Below are positions 9,779-22,073 of a stretch of 64,000 bases of DNA, piece by piece (the stretch's first letter is position 1; every line of letters begins with the position of its first letter). The notes under the pieces are model-generated. The model was not told the DNA's origin and did no database searches. It saw nothing but the letters and a program-made list of their open reading frames with translations. Where the stretch lies: NCBI RefSeq assembly GCF_018494055.1, contig NZ_JABBFQ010000005.1, positions 1 through 64,000 on the forward strand, read 5' to 3'. A program made the position numbers and the translations under genes. This DNA is from Rosenbergiella epipactidis (GTDB lineage Bacteria; Pseudomonadota; Gammaproteobacteria; Enterobacterales; Enterobacteriaceae).

Positions 9779-10783
9779 TTAAAGTAAGGAAAGGGTGGAT
9801 GAAAAGTTAAACCGAATATTCAAGCATTGCACTGCTTGGGAAGCCGCCCCTTTCAATAGATTATCTTCAACACTGACCAAAATGAGATGCTGGCCCTCTA
9901 CGGCAAAGCCGATATCACAATAAGGTAGGCCAACGACCGATTTCAGCGCTGGCACGCCCTCATCATAAATTCTGACTAAAGGCTGACTATCATAAGCTTG
10001 ATGGAAGATAGCCAAAATCTCTTCGCGAGTGAGAGTTTGCGTTAGCTTACAAGTGATAGTTTCAGAGATGCCCCGAGGGAAATCGCCCAAATGAGGAGTA
10101 AAGATAACTTGCGTACCAAGGTGTGTCGCAATCTCAGGTTGGTGCCGATGGGTAAAAATACCATAGGGTTGTAAGCTGACTTCACACAGACTCGTTTTAA
10201 GGGAAGCCTTACGTCCAGCACCACTTACACCGCTCGTCGCATTAATGACTGGCCAAAAATCGGTATTTAATAACTGGCGATCTAGTAAAGGTTTTAGCGC
10301 TAATTGGGCCGCTGTGGGATAACAGCCGGGGACCGCGATAAGCTGCGCAGTCTGAATTTTTTCAGTCTGCCACTCGGCCAAGCCATAAACCGCCTTCGCT
10401 AACCAGTCTGTATGTTGGTGGGTGAATCCGTAATAACGGGTATAAAACTCTGGATCATTAACCCGATAAGCACCGGAAAGATCGAAGACAGTACAACCCG
10501 CATTGAGAAAAATAGGGGCTAAATCATGGCTGACTTCGTGGGCGGTAGCTAAAAAGACAACATCATGTTGTTCCGCCAATGCCTGCGGATCGGTCATCCC
10601 GTGTAACGCGATATCAAGTCGGCCTTTGAGTTGCGGATAAAGATCTGATAATAATTTACCTGCATCTTCACTTTTCGCAGACACTGCCACAGTGGCAAGG
10701 TTAACTTCAGGGTGACGATTCAAGTAGGTTGCCAGTTCCGCACCGGCATATCCGCTAGCGCCAACAATCAATGCATTTAACAT
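9779..10783 (-). CDS. argC: N-acetyl-gamma-glutamyl-phosphate reductase ArgC
   Basis: NADPH-dependent reduction of N-acetylglutamyl phosphate to the semialdehyde. Rossmann motif [10 protein letters not shown] sits at residues 7-16 and the catalytic Cys in VPGCYPTAA at about 154. The 334-residue length equals E. coli ArgC. First gene of argCBGH, diverging from argE across a 160-base region with ArgR boxes. AAAGG lies about eight bases before the ATG. Confidence 0.96.
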   Translation of the reverse strand: MLNALIVGASGYAGAELATYLNRHPEVNLATVAVSAKSEDAGKLLSDLYPQLKGRLDIALHGMTDPQALAEQHDVVFLATAHEVSHDLAPIFLNAGCTVFDLSGAYRVNDPEFYTRYYGFTHQHTDWLAKAVYGLAEWQTEKIQTAQLIAVPGCYPTAAQLALKPLLDRQLLNTDFWPVINATSGVSGAGRKASLKTSLCEVSLQPYGIFTHRHQPEIATHLGTQVIFTPHLGDFPRGISETITCKLTQTLTREEILAIFHQAYDSQPLVRIYDEGVPALKSVVGLPYCDIGFAVEGQHLILVSVEDNLLKGAASQAVQCLNIRFNFSSTLSLL

Positions 10784-10879
10784 GAGTAAAGACCTTTCTG
10801 AGCTCTCATAAACAGGTGCGGGTTAAGTTTCTACTTTCCCTTGAATCGTGAATAAATCGTTGTCATCTCGACGGTCAAT

Positions 10880-10918
10880 AATGTATTTTTATTCACATAA
10901 TTTGCATGATTATTTGTA
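10880..10918. promoter_or_regulatory. Tandem ArgR ARG boxes in the argE-argC control region
   Basis: Two 18-base ARG boxes lie 3 bases apart, the standard ArgR hexamer arrangement. Box 1 (10880-10897) contains TGTATTTTTATTCA and fits TGNAT-N4-ATNCA. Box 2 (10901-10918) contains TGCATGATTATTTG and is weaker in its last half. They lie between the divergent starts, 26 bases before argE, so ArgR with arginine should repress both directions. Confidence 0.8.
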
Positions 10919-10943
10919 CATCCTAATCAAAGGAGCGTCAACA

Positions 10944-12089
10944 GTGAATAACAAATTACCGCCATTTATTGAACTTTATCGTCAATTAATTGGTACGCCT
11001 TCCATCAGCGGTACAGAATCTGTACTGGATCAGAGCAACGAGCCACTTATTACTTTACTCGCGGGCTGGTTCGAAAATTTAGGCTTTCAGGTGGAACTTC
11101 AGCCGGTACCGAATACGCGCAATAAATTCAATTTACTGGCGAAATATGGTCAAGGCTCTGGTGGTCTGCTCTTGGCTGGGCATACTGATACGGTGCCCTA
11201 CGATGAAGGACGGTGGACACAAGATCCTTTTACCCTAACCGAGCGCGATAACCGTTTATATGGGTTAGGAACCGCAGATATGAAAGGTTTTTTTGCTTTT
11301 ATTCTCACGGCATTGACTGAAATAGACTTGAGTAAACTCACTAAACCGCTTTACATCCTGGCCACAGCAGATGAAGAGACGACGATGGCCGGAGCGAGTT
11401 ACTTCGCACAATCAACCTCTATCCGTCCAGATTGTGCCATTATCGGTGAGCCCACTTCACTGCAACCCGTTCGAGCGCATAAAGGCCACCTTTCAAAAGC
11501 AATTCGTATCGAGGGTCACTCCGGCCACTCCAGTGATCCAGAAAACGGGATCAACGCGATCGAGCTAATGCATGATTCGATTGCGGAATTACAAGGGTTA
11601 CGCCGCCAGCTTAAAGAACGCTTCAACCATGATGGATTTGTTATCCCTTATCCAACGATGAACTTCGGAAAAATCTCCGGTGGTGATGCACCGAATAGAA
11701 TTTGTGCCTGTTGTGAGTTACATATGGATATACGGCCGCTACCAGGACTCTCTCTTCCCGACCTTCACGACTTACTTGCACAAGCACTGGCACCGATCAG
11801 CGAGCAGTGGCCGGGACGTTTAACCATCACTGACTTACACCCTCCTATTCCTGGTTATGAATGCCCAGTTCATCATCCCATGGTGGCGTTAATCGAAAAA
11901 GTGTTGGGTACTGAAACTGAAATTGTGAATTACTGTACCGAAGCACCTTTTATTCAACAGCTTTGCCCAACATTAGTACTGGGGCCTGGTTCGATTGAGC
12001 AGGCACATCAACCTGATGAGTACCTTGACACAAAATTTATCGAGCCGACCGATCAGCTGCTGAAAAAATTAATTCATCATTTTTGCTAA
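10944..12089 (+). CDS. argE: N-acetylornithine deacetylase ArgE
   Basis: Zinc metallopeptidase-family enzyme that releases acetate from N-acetylornithine to give ornithine. M20-family motifs are [11 protein letters not shown] (metal-binding His and Asp), the ADEETTMAG segment with the catalytic Glu pair, and GEPTS. The start is GTG at 10944, with AAGGAG eight bases upstream, giving 381 residues and the family N-terminus. A longer reading from 10848 would run through the ARG boxes and is rejected. ppc follows after 232 bases in the same direction. Confidence 0.95.
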   Translation: MNNKLPPFIELYRQLIGTPSISGTESVLDQSNEPLITLLAGWFENLGFQVELQPVPNTRNKFNLLAKYGQGSGGLLLAGHTDTVPYDEGRWTQDPFTLTERDNRLYGLGTADMKGFFAFILTALTEIDLSKLTKPLYILATADEETTMAGASYFAQSTSIRPDCAIIGEPTSLQPVRAHKGHLSKAIRIEGHSGHSSDPENGINAIELMHDSIAELQGLRRQLKERFNHDGFVIPYPTMNFGKISGGDAPNRICACCELHMDIRPLPGLSLPDLHDLLAQALAPISEQWPGRLTITDLHPPIPGYECPVHHPMVALIEKVLGTETEIVNYCTEAPFIQQLCPTLVLGPGSIEQAHQPDEYLDTKFIEPTDQLLKKLIHHFC

Positions 12090-12227
12090 GTGAGAGATCG
12101 GGGCACCTCTTCTAGAGATAGATTAAAAATCTTTATGGAGATAGCAAACTCAACACAATTCGCTTTTAAAGCGCTCATTGGGCATCAATACGATATGTTT
12201 TGAAGTCACTGCACACTTTTCTGACAT

Positions 12228-12256
12228 TTGACGTTCATTCCGTTACATGGCTAGAT
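12228..12256 (+). promoter_or_regulatory. Possible ppc promoter
   Basis: A good -35 TTGACG (12228-12233) is followed after 17 bases by a poor -10 CTAGAT (12251-12256), 66 bases before ppc. Plausible but weak. Confidence 0.3.
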
Positions 12257-12321
12257 AGGTATACAGAAAACCAATAACAATAATTGATGGGCAGACAACA
12301 GCTAAGGGGTTAACGCGTCAC

Positions 12322-14973
12322 ATGAACGAACAATATTCAGCTATGCGTAGTAACGTGAGTATGCTTGGAAAACTTCTTGGCGATACGATTAAAAACGCCC
12401 TAGGCGATGAAATCTTAGAGCGTGTGGAATCCATTAGAAAATTATCGAAAAGTTCACGTTCTGGCAGCGAGGAAGATCGTGAAGCCTTGCTTACCACTTT
12501 ACAGAATTTGTCGAACGATGAGTTGCTCCCTGTTGCCCGAGCTTTCAGCCAGTTTCTCAACTTAACCAACGTTGCAGAGCAGTATCAAACGGTTTCACAC
12601 CAATCTCCAGGTGAAAGTCCGCCGGAAGTGCTACAAGCCACCTTCCAGCGCTTGAAAAAAATCGAAAATATTTCTGAAAAAGATATTTGTCAGGCTATTG
12701 AAGAACTTTCAATTGAGCTGGTTCTCACAGCGCACCCGACCGAAATTACCCGCCGGACGCTGATTCATAAACTGGTCGAAGTGAACAACTGTCTTGAACG
12801 TCTCGACCATAATGACTTAACCGAGTACGAAACGTCGAAAATTATGCGTCGTCTCCGCCAGCTCGTGGAGCAAGCGTGGTACACCGATGAAATACGTAAA
12901 CAACGGCCAACCCCTATCGATGAAGCAAAATGGGGATTTGCGGTCGTTGAAAATAGTTTATGGGAAGGTGTTCCTGCTTTTTTACGTGAACTCAATGAAC
13001 AGGTTCATGCCACCTTTGGTATCACACTGCCAGTGGATTTCGTACCGGTAAAATTTACCTCTTGGATGGGGGGGGATCGCGATGGTAACCCTAACGTCAC
13101 CGCGACAGTCACCCGCCAGGCAATCCGTCTGAGCCGTTGGAAAGCCGCGGATCTCTTCATAAAAGATATGACGGTGCTCATTTCTGAGCTATCTATGTCG
13201 AACTGCGACGACGTCGTTAAGGCGATGTGTCAGGACCCAGATATTCAAGAACCTTACCGCTTTGTCCTTAAGCGGTTAAGAACACAACTTATTTCTACTC
13301 AAAACTATCTAGAATTACGCTTAAAAGGTGAAGAGACCACCCCGCCCAAAGACATCATCGTCAGTAACGAACAACTTTGGACCCCTCTGTATGCACTCTA
13401 CGAGTCGCTACAAAAAAGTGGAATGGGGATTATTGCCAATGGCCATCTTCTCGATACCTTACGCCGTGTTAAGTGTTTTGGTGTGCCACTGGTGCGTATT
13501 GATTTACGCCAAGAGAGCACTCGCCACACCGAAGCCATCTCCGAAATTACCGGCTACTTAGGGCTGGGAGATTATGAAAGTTGGTCAGAAGCTGATAAAC
13601 AAGCCTTCTTAATTCGCGAGCTCTCTTCTCCTCGTCCGCTGCTACCTCGTCATTGGCAGCCGAGTGAAGCAACCCAAGAAGTTCTGGATACCTGCCAAGT
13701 CGCGGCTGAAGTTCCACAAGGCTCGATTGCGGCCTACGTCATCTCTATGGCGAAAACGCCTTCCGATGTATTAGCCGTACATCTTCTTCTTAAAGAAGCG
13801 GGCATCCGTTATGCGCTTCCTGTTGCGCCGTTGTTTGAAACACTGGATGACTTGAATAACGCTGATAGCGTTATGACGCAATTACTCAGTATTGATTGGT
13901 ATCGTGGCTTTATTCAAGGCAAACAGATGGTCATGATCGGCTATTCCGATTCCGCTAAAGATGCCGGCGTAATGGCTGCCTCTTGGGCACAGTATCAAGC
14001 CCAAGATGCACTGATTAAGACCTGTAACAAAGCCGGAATCGCCTTAACTCTGTTCCACGGCCGCGGTGGTTCAATTGGACGTGGTGGCGCACCCGCCCAT
14101 GCTGCCTTACTGTCACAACCGCCTGGTAGCTTGAAAGGTGGGCTTCGTGTCACCGAACAAGGCGAGATGATCCGCTTCAAATATGGTTTGCCAGAAATCA
14201 CGATTGCAAGTTTGACTCTCTATACCAGTGCAATTCTGGAAGCGAACCTGCTTCCACCGCCAGAGCCTAAAGCGGAATGGCGCGAGGTGATGAAACAACT
14301 CTCGGCAGACTCCTGTGATATGTATCGCGGGTATATCCGTGAAAATAAGGATTTTGTGCCTTATTTCCGCTCCGCTACGCCAGAGCAAGAACTGGGTAAA
14401 TTACCTTTGGGATCTCGCCCAGCGAAACGCCGTCCGACCGATGGCGTTGAGTCATTACGCGCCATTCCTTGGATTTTTGCCTGGACGCAGAATCGCTTAA
14501 TGCTCCCTGCATGGTTGGGTGCTGGCGCGGCATTAAACAATGCGATTGATCAGGGTCAACAGAAGAATCTAGAAGAGATGTGTCGTAATTGGCCTTTCTT
14601 CTCAACACGTATCGGTATGTTGGAAATGGTATTTGCCAAAGCCGATCTTTGGCTCGCTGAATATTATGACCAACGCTTAGTGGACCCAACCCTTTGGTCC
14701 TTAGGAAAGCAGCTGCGCGAACAACTCGCAGAAGATATTAAAACCGTGTTAACTATCGCTAATGATGCACACTTAATGGCTGACCACCCATGGATTGCTG
14801 AATCCATTGCGTTACGCAATGTCTATACCGATCCACTTAACGTACTACAGGCCGAATTGTTGCATCGCGCTCGTCAAGCTGAAGCAAACAATCTACCGAC
14901 AGACCCTAATGTTGAACAAGCATTAATGGTCACTATAGCTGGCGTTGCGGCAGGCATGCGTAACACAGGCTAG
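12322..14973 (+). CDS. ppc: Phosphoenolpyruvate carboxylase Ppc
   Basis: Anaplerotic enzyme that carboxylates PEP to oxaloacetate. The 883 residues match E. coli exactly in length. Active-site signatures are [11 protein letters not shown] (catalytic His at about 138), [21 protein letters not shown] and the glycine-rich [12 protein letters not shown], with the conserved C-terminus [14 protein letters not shown] lies about 13 bases upstream of the ATG. A strong bidirectional terminator follows, shared with convergent metL. Confidence 0.98.
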   Translation: MNEQYSAMRSNVSMLGKLLGDTIKNALGDEILERVESIRKLSKSSRSGSEEDREALLTTLQNLSNDELLPVARAFSQFLNLTNVAEQYQTVSHQSPGESPPEVLQATFQRLKKIENISEKDICQAIEELSIELVLTAHPTEITRRTLIHKLVEVNNCLERLDHNDLTEYETSKIMRRLRQLVEQAWYTDEIRKQRPTPIDEAKWGFAVVENSLWEGVPAFLRELNEQVHATFGITLPVDFVPVKFTSWMGGDRDGNPNVTATVTRQAIRLSRWKAADLFIKDMTVLISELSMSNCDDVVKAMCQDPDIQEPYRFVLKRLRTQLISTQNYLELRLKGEETTPPKDIIVSNEQLWTPLYALYESLQKSGMGIIANGHLLDTLRRVKCFGVPLVRIDLRQESTRHTEAISEITGYLGLGDYESWSEADKQAFLIRELSSPRPLLPRHWQPSEATQEVLDTCQVAAEVPQGSIAAYVISMAKTPSDVLAVHLLLKEAGIRYALPVAPLFETLDDLNNADSVMTQLLSIDWYRGFIQGKQMVMIGYSDSAKDAGVMAASWAQYQAQDALIKTCNKAGIALTLFHGRGGSIGRGGAPAHAALLSQPPGSLKGGLRVTEQGEMIRFKYGLPEITIASLTLYTSAILEANLLPPPEPKAEWREVMKQLSADSCDMYRGYIRENKDFVPYFRSATPEQELGKLPLGSRPAKRRPTDGVESLRAIPWIFAWTQNRLMLPAWLGAGAALNNAIDQGQQKNLEEMCRNWPFFSTRIGMLEMVFAKADLWLAEYYDQRLVDPTLWSLGKQLREQLAEDIKTVLTIANDAHLMADHPWIAESIALRNVYTDPLNVLQAELLHRARQAEANNLPTDPNVEQALMVTIAGVAAGMRNTG

Positions 14974-14986
14974 ATCACCAAGGCCC

Positions 14987-15018
14987 AAAAAAAGCACCTC
15001 ATCAGGTGCTTTTTTTTT
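14987..15018. terminator. Bidirectional terminator between ppc and metL
   Basis: The 7-bp stem AGCACCT (14993-14999) and AGGTGCT (15004-15010) has a CATC loop, seven A residues on its left and eight T residues on its right. It can stop transcription from both sides. Confidence 0.9.
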
Positions 15019-15021
15019 GAC

Positions 15022-17457
15022 TTAAATTAGCTTGGCTAGTCGATTTAGATCCGAGAGTAGCGCCCCAGCGGTTACATCCCGCCCTGCTCCCGGTCCACGT
15101 ATCACCAAGGGATTATCCCGATACCATCGGCTCTCAATTGCAAAAACATTATCGCCCGGCAAAAGTGCGGCAAGCGGGTGATCTGGACGCAGTGCTTCTA
15201 AACCAACCTTGGCTTTACCCCGCGTATCAAAGCGAGCGACATAGCGTAAGACCAAACCTAGCTCTTGAGCGGCATCGAAACGCTGCTGGATCTGCTCATC
15301 TAAGGCTTCGCTATTTTCGAAAAAGTAATCCATCGTATTTTCACGGCAAGCCTCTGGTACTAAGGACTCGACCTTCACTTGGTGAGGCTCAATATCCGAC
15401 CCCGCTTCTCGCGCAAGGATTACCAATTTACGCATAACATCGATTCCGGAGAGGTCGACTCGTGGATCAGGTTCAGTAAGTCCCTGCTGCCACGCTTGAT
15501 CGACTAACTCGCTAAAAGGAATCGATCCATCGTACTGTAAAAATAGCCAAGAGAGGGTGCCGGAAAAAATACCACTAATCGACAGAATCTTATCTCCCGA
15601 ATTACGTAAATCCCTTACCGTATAATTAATAGGTAAGCCTGCGCCGACTGTTGCGTTCGTTAACCAATAACGTCCAGTCTTATCGAACGCATCACGGAGT
15701 TGTCGCCAACGCTGGTTGGAGGAGGCCCCAGCCACTTTATTAGCGCTGATCACGTGAAAACCGTAGCTCGCAAAATCTAAATACTGCTCGGCTAGCGCTT
15801 CATTAGCGGTGACATCGAGCACAACTAAATCATCGAATGGGTGATCACGCATCCAGAGAAAGAGCGATTCTTCATCTAAAGCTGTCGCATCTCGTTCGAA
15901 ATTTGCCAAACTCTCTGCGGCATTAAGCCCTTCATAGCTGAGTAGACTTCGTCGACTGTTTGCAATACCGGCTAATACAAAATCCATCGCAGTACGGTCA
16001 GAAAGGTTCTCTTGTTCGCGAGAAAAGAGTTCTAACCAGCGAGAGCCAATGTTTCCCTTACCAAACAGTACGATACCTACACGCTTTTCAGCTCTAAACA
16101 AGGATTGGTGTAACCCCTGAACTATCGGGGGAAGCGCCGTTTTACGTAACACAGCAACTAAACTCAGCTTCTCATCCGATTGCCAAACAAACTCCACGGG
16201 TAGGTCTTTAATCTGTTGCCAAAAACGGTGGCAGTGAAGTGGGTTTTGCGTAACCCCTGCCCCCACCATTGCCACCAGCACCCGCCCTTCTCGTAAGCGT
16301 AGGCTAATAGGTAAGCCTGATGCTTGAAGCTGAGAAAGCGCGCTTTCAACTAATTCAGAGGTATAGCAAAGCTGCAGTAATTGGCGGTCACTGTGGACAC
16401 CACGCGCTAAAGGCCGAAGCTGGGTACGAATTAAGAATTGGTCGACCTCTTTCAATAATTGAGTGAAATCGTGACGTGGTCCAATCTGTATTTCGATCAA
16501 GCAGACATCTTCATGACTGGTGACAATCCTCGCACCGGTTCCCGAAGCTAATACTCGTTCAATACGGGTTGAACCCACCTCAGGTTGATAACTGCACCGT
16601 AATTGCAGATCAATATGGCTCGTCGCCACAGGCTGTAACGTACGAGTATGCAGTACCGGAGCCGCAAGGCGTGCGAGTTCGGCGGCTTCATCAAGGCGTA
16701 ATAAAGGTAGTAAGCAAGCATCCGAGACAATTCTTGGGTCGGCGCTAAAGACTCCGGCAACATCGCTCCAAATCGTGACACGCTTAACACCGGCCAACGC
16801 GCCTATTTGAGTCGCTGAGTAATCTGATCCATTGCGTCCGAGTAAAACGGTTTCACCTGCGCGGTTCGCAGAGATAAAACCCGTGATAACCAATCGCTTG
16901 TGTGGATACTGTGCCAAGATAGTTTGCAATAGCGGATAAGATTCGCCTTCATCCACTTGCGGTTGCCCGGAGCGTTCTGCTCGTAAGAATGTGCGCGCAT
17001 CAATCCACTGTGCATCGATTCCGGAATGATTAAGCACAGCACTCATCAACCGAGCTGACCAAATCTCCCCGTGCCCGACCACTTTGGCATATAACGCATC
17101 GCTGCCCTCTCCATCTAAAAGGATAGATAAATGATCGACATCCGCGATAAATTGCTGAGCAATCGGCTCAGCTAACGCCTCGGGCAGTAAACTCTCCACC
17201 AGCTCTAGTTGATAGCGCCGTAAATGCTGTTGGACTTGGAAGGCGGATAGCCGATCAGTTTGACTCAGGCGATACCAATTAATCAGCTGATTCGTTGTAC
17301 TCCCCGCAGCCGAAACCACCATAATGTCACCCACGTGACTGTATTCGGCCATGATTTCTGCAACGCGTAAGTAACAGCGTCGATCAGCAAGGCTGCTACC
17401 CCCAAACTTATGCAGCTGTCGTATCACTTCACTTTTCAGATCTATACCGCCGACCAT
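15022..17457 (-). CDS. metL: Bifunctional aspartokinase II / homoserine dehydrogenase II MetL
   Basis: Catalyses the first and third steps of the aspartate pathway toward methionine. The N-terminal aspartokinase begins with LHKFGGSSLAD and includes GRNGSDYSAT. A regulatory linker follows, then the homoserine dehydrogenase domain with the Rossmann motif VLFGKGNIGSRW (about 465-476) and GAGLPINYTVRDL. At 811 residues it is one longer than E. coli MetL. CAGGAG precedes the ATG. The start codon lies 2 bases after the metB stop, so the two are an operon under the met boxes upstream of metB. Confidence 0.97.
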   Translation of the reverse strand: MVGGIDLKSEVIRQLHKFGGSSLADRRCYLRVAEIMAEYSHVGDIMVVSAAGSTTNQLINWYRLSQTDRLSAFQVQQHLRRYQLELVESLLPEALAEPIAQQFIADVDHLSILLDGEGSDALYAKVVGHGEIWSARLMSAVLNHSGIDAQWIDARTFLRAERSGQPQVDEGESYPLLQTILAQYPHKRLVITGFISANRAGETVLLGRNGSDYSATQIGALAGVKRVTIWSDVAGVFSADPRIVSDACLLPLLRLDEAAELARLAAPVLHTRTLQPVATSHIDLQLRCSYQPEVGSTRIERVLASGTGARIVTSHEDVCLIEIQIGPRHDFTQLLKEVDQFLIRTQLRPLARGVHSDRQLLQLCYTSELVESALSQLQASGLPISLRLREGRVLVAMVGAGVTQNPLHCHRFWQQIKDLPVEFVWQSDEKLSLVAVLRKTALPPIVQGLHQSLFRAEKRVGIVLFGKGNIGSRWLELFSREQENLSDRTAMDFVLAGIANSRRSLLSYEGLNAAESLANFERDATALDEESLFLWMRDHPFDDLVVLDVTANEALAEQYLDFASYGFHVISANKVAGASSNQRWRQLRDAFDKTGRYWLTNATVGAGLPINYTVRDLRNSGDKILSISGIFSGTLSWLFLQYDGSIPFSELVDQAWQQGLTEPDPRVDLSGIDVMRKLVILAREAGSDIEPHQVKVESLVPEACRENTMDYFFENSEALDEQIQQRFDAAQELGLVLRYVARFDTRGKAKVGLEALRPDHPLAALLPGDNVFAIESRWYRDNPLVIRGPGAGRDVTAGALLSDLNRLAKLI

Positions 17458-17459
17458 AA

Positions 17460-18644
17460 TTACTCCTGGGTAAGACGTTGGAACGCTTGGTCAAGATCAG
17501 CGATCAGATCGTTATGATCCTCAATTCCTACCGAAACGCGCAGCAAGGTATCAGAAATCCCTGCGGCGGCTCTAGCTTCTGCCGACATTCCAGCATGTGT
17601 CATCGTTGCAGTATGTGAAATTAAGCTCTCGACACCGCCTAATGATTCCGCAAGGGTAAAGAGTTTTAGCGATTTAAAGAATTGGCGTACCGTCTGTTCA
17701 TCCCCAGCCAACTCAAAACTCAGCATGGCACCAAATCCACGTTGCTGGCGGCAAGCAAACTCATGACCTTGATTCTCTGGAAGTGAGGGATGGTAGAGCT
17801 TACTCACTAGAGGCTGATTTTTCAGATACTCAACAATTGCCAGCGCATTCTCTTGTGCAGCTTTCGTCCGCAGAGAAAGTGTCCGCATACCTCTTAATAA
17901 GAGATAACTATCAAACGCTGAACCGGTTACACCAATATTATTCGCCCACCACGCCAATTCAGTGGCTACTTGAGGGTCTTTAGCAATAACGGTACCGGCC
18001 ACAATATCTGAGTGTCCATTAAGGTATTTCGTACAAGAGTGTACGACCAAATCAGCGCCGAGTTGAAGAGGGTTTTGCAGTGCCGGGCTTAGAAACGTAT
18101 TATCGACAACGGTCACTGCGCCAACTGCACGGGCCGCTCGGCATAGCGCTTCAATATCGACTACCCTTAACAGAGGATTACTCGGGCTTTCGATTAAGAA
18201 AAGCTTAGGATTTAACGTTAAGGCCTCTTCTACGGCTTGCGGATCGCCTTGATCAATAAACTTCACATTAAAGGCGCCGCGTTTTTGTAAGCTATCAAAC
18301 AGTCGATAACTTCCCCCATAACAGTCATGCGGTGCAATCAGCCAGTCGCCGGGTTTTAGAAACACGGTGGTCACAAGCATAATGGCTGACATACCGGTAT
18401 TCGTCATCACCGCACCAGCACCCCCCTCTAATTCCGCTAAGGCTTGTTGGACAACATCCCGCGAGGGATTACCACGACGAGAATAATCGTGCGCCCGAGG
18501 TTGATTGTAATCCGTGAAGTTATAGGTGGTCGAAAGATGGATGGGAGGAACGACGCAGCCATATTGGTGATCTTCATTTAATCCACTGCGTACCGCAATT
18601 GTTGCCTGCTTGAATTGTGTCATAGGGAAGTAACCAAGAGTCAT
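17460..18644 (-). CDS. metB: Cystathionine gamma-synthase MetB
   Basis: PLP enzyme that condenses O-succinylhomoserine with cysteine to cystathionine. The PLP-binding Lys is in SCTKYLNGHSD, with the NTGMSA and GGSYRLF segments typical of the Cys/Met-metabolism family. I chose ATG 18644, which has AAGGAT eight bases upstream (394 residues). The next ATG at 18623 gives the E. coli-like N-terminus (MTQFKQATIAV) but has no ribosome site. The open frame runs further upstream into the met boxes, which rules out that longer start. Confidence 0.95.
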   Translation of the reverse strand: MTLGYFPMTQFKQATIAVRSGLNEDHQYGCVVPPIHLSTTYNFTDYNQPRAHDYSRRGNPSRDVVQQALAELEGGAGAVMTNTGMSAIMLVTTVFLKPGDWLIAPHDCYGGSYRLFDSLQKRGAFNVKFIDQGDPQAVEEALTLNPKLFLIESPSNPLLRVVDIEALCRAARAVGAVTVVDNTFLSPALQNPLQLGADLVVHSCTKYLNGHSDIVAGTVIAKDPQVATELAWWANNIGVTGSAFDSYLLLRGMRTLSLRTKAAQENALAIVEYLKNQPLVSKLYHPSLPENQGHEFACRQQRGFGAMLSFELAGDEQTVRQFFKSLKLFTLAESLGGVESLISHTATMTHAGMSAEARAAAGISDTLLRVSVGIEDHNDLIADLDQAFQRLTQE

Positions 18645-18676
18645 AAAGTGATCCTTAGCATATCCTTGCAGAAAAT

Positions 18677-18700
18677 AGACGTCAACACATCTAGACATCC
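18677..18700. promoter_or_regulatory. Tandem met boxes (MetJ operator)
   Basis: Three adjacent 8-base boxes resembling AGACGTCT occur: AGACGTCA (18677), ACACATCT (18685) and AGACATCC (18693). Weaker 8-base repeats with AGAT continue to about 18740. Position between metB and metJ matches the E. coli metJBL operator. Confidence 0.78.
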
Positions 18701-18882
18701 AAATAGATTTGCGTGTAGATTGAGCAATAGGTAGATAAGAGGTAAAATCAGACCATAATGTCCGGTCTTAGAAGAGAATAGTTGCTTTTGACGGCCCTTG
18801 GACCAATAAATCCAGTTTTATCTGCGATATCTGGCATAATAAGCTGAATTCAAGTAATTAACATTTATTAATAAGGTACCCC

Positions 18883-19200
18883 ATGGCTGAGTGGAATGCC
18901 GAATATATCAGCCCTTATGCTGAACATGGCAAAAAAAGTGAGCAAGTAAAGAAAATCACTGTTTCTATCCCGCTAAAAGTATTGAAAATCTTAACGGATG
19001 AGAGAACGCGTCGGCAGGTTAATAATTTACGTCACGCGACCAACAGCGAGCTATTGTGCGAAGCTTTTCTACATGCCTTTACTGGCCAGCCTTTGCCAGA
19101 TGATAACGATTTGCGAAAAGAAAGAAGTGATGAGATCCCTGAAACGGCAAAATTAATTATGCGAGAGATGGGCATTGATCCCGATACTTGGGACTACTAG
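18883..19200 (+). CDS. metJ: Methionine repressor MetJ
   Basis: Ribbon-helix-helix repressor that uses S-adenosylmethionine as corepressor and binds tandem met boxes. The 105 residues are nearly identical to E. coli MetJ. The DNA-contacting beta strand KKITVSIP lies at about 22-29, followed by the [20 protein letters not shown] helices. AAGG lies in the right place before the ATG. It diverges from metBL over the met boxes and ends in a strong terminator. Confidence 0.98.
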   Translation: MAEWNAEYISPYAEHGKKSEQVKKITVSIPLKVLKILTDERTRRQVNNLRHATNSELLCEAFLHAFTGQPLPDDNDLRKERSDEIPETAKLIMREMGIDPDTWDY

Positions 19201-19221
19201 CGAAACGCTTTTTACCCCCAT

Positions 19222-19250
19222 AAAAAAACCCGGCATTTGCCGGGTTTTTT
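19222..19250. terminator. Bidirectional terminator between metJ and rpmE
   Basis: The 8-bp stem AACCCGGC (19227-19234) and GCCGGGTT (19239-19246) has an ATTT loop, an A-run on its left and a T-run on its right. Confidence 0.88.
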
Positions 19251-19284
19251 ATACAGCGGGGAAGACCCCCACTGATCAAGAAAC

Positions 19285-19497
19285 TTATTTAGAGCTTGGG
19301 ATGCTGAAACGCTTGTTGAAGCGATCAACACGACCACCAGTGTCTACAACACGTTGCTTACCGGTGTAGAATGGGTGGCAGTTACCGCATACGTCTAAGT
19401 TTAAAGGCTGACGCAGGGTTGAACGCGTTTCGATTACGTTACCGCAAGAGCAAGAAATGGTAACGTTGTTATATTCTGGATGAATACCTTTTTTCAT
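19285..19497 (-). CDS. rpmE: Ribosomal protein bL31 (zinc-binding form)
   Basis: Component of the 50S subunit that bridges to the 30S head. The 70-residue protein has the four zinc-ligand cysteines (Cys16, 18, 37, 40), so it is the C+ paralogue that doubles as a zinc store. The Cys-free YkgM/RpmE2 type is not in this window. It diverges from priA across about 230 bases. Confidence 0.97.
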   Translation of the reverse strand: MKKGIHPEYNNVTISCSCGNVIETRSTLRQPLNLDVCGNCHPFYTGKQRVVDTGGRVDRFNKRFSIPSSK

Positions 19498-19725
19498 GGG
19501 ATAACCTCAGTAGAAGGCCGTGTCGCTCTCCGTGCCAAGCTTAGCTTGCACAGCACCACACGCGATTGAACAATAATATAAGTGTATGTCTTCGTCGCGT
19601 AATAAGACCGCTGTCTAACGAAGGCCCATATTATACAGAAAATAGACAACAACATGCAAATGACGATTTCAAACACTTCACGATCAGCGGTACACTTGCC
19701 GTTTCGGTTCACTGAGTATGAGTAA

Positions 19726-21924
<2,199 letters not shown>

Positions 21925-22073
21925 GCACTAAAGGTTGTGAAGTAACTCTTAAAATTAATCGATGAATAACAATTAGTTAGTTGGCTTTGTTACGCTCTCT
22001 TTTATTCGAGGGCTGACATAACACGACTCAGCAACTGATTGACATAGAATCTTATTCATTGAGGCGTTATCCA

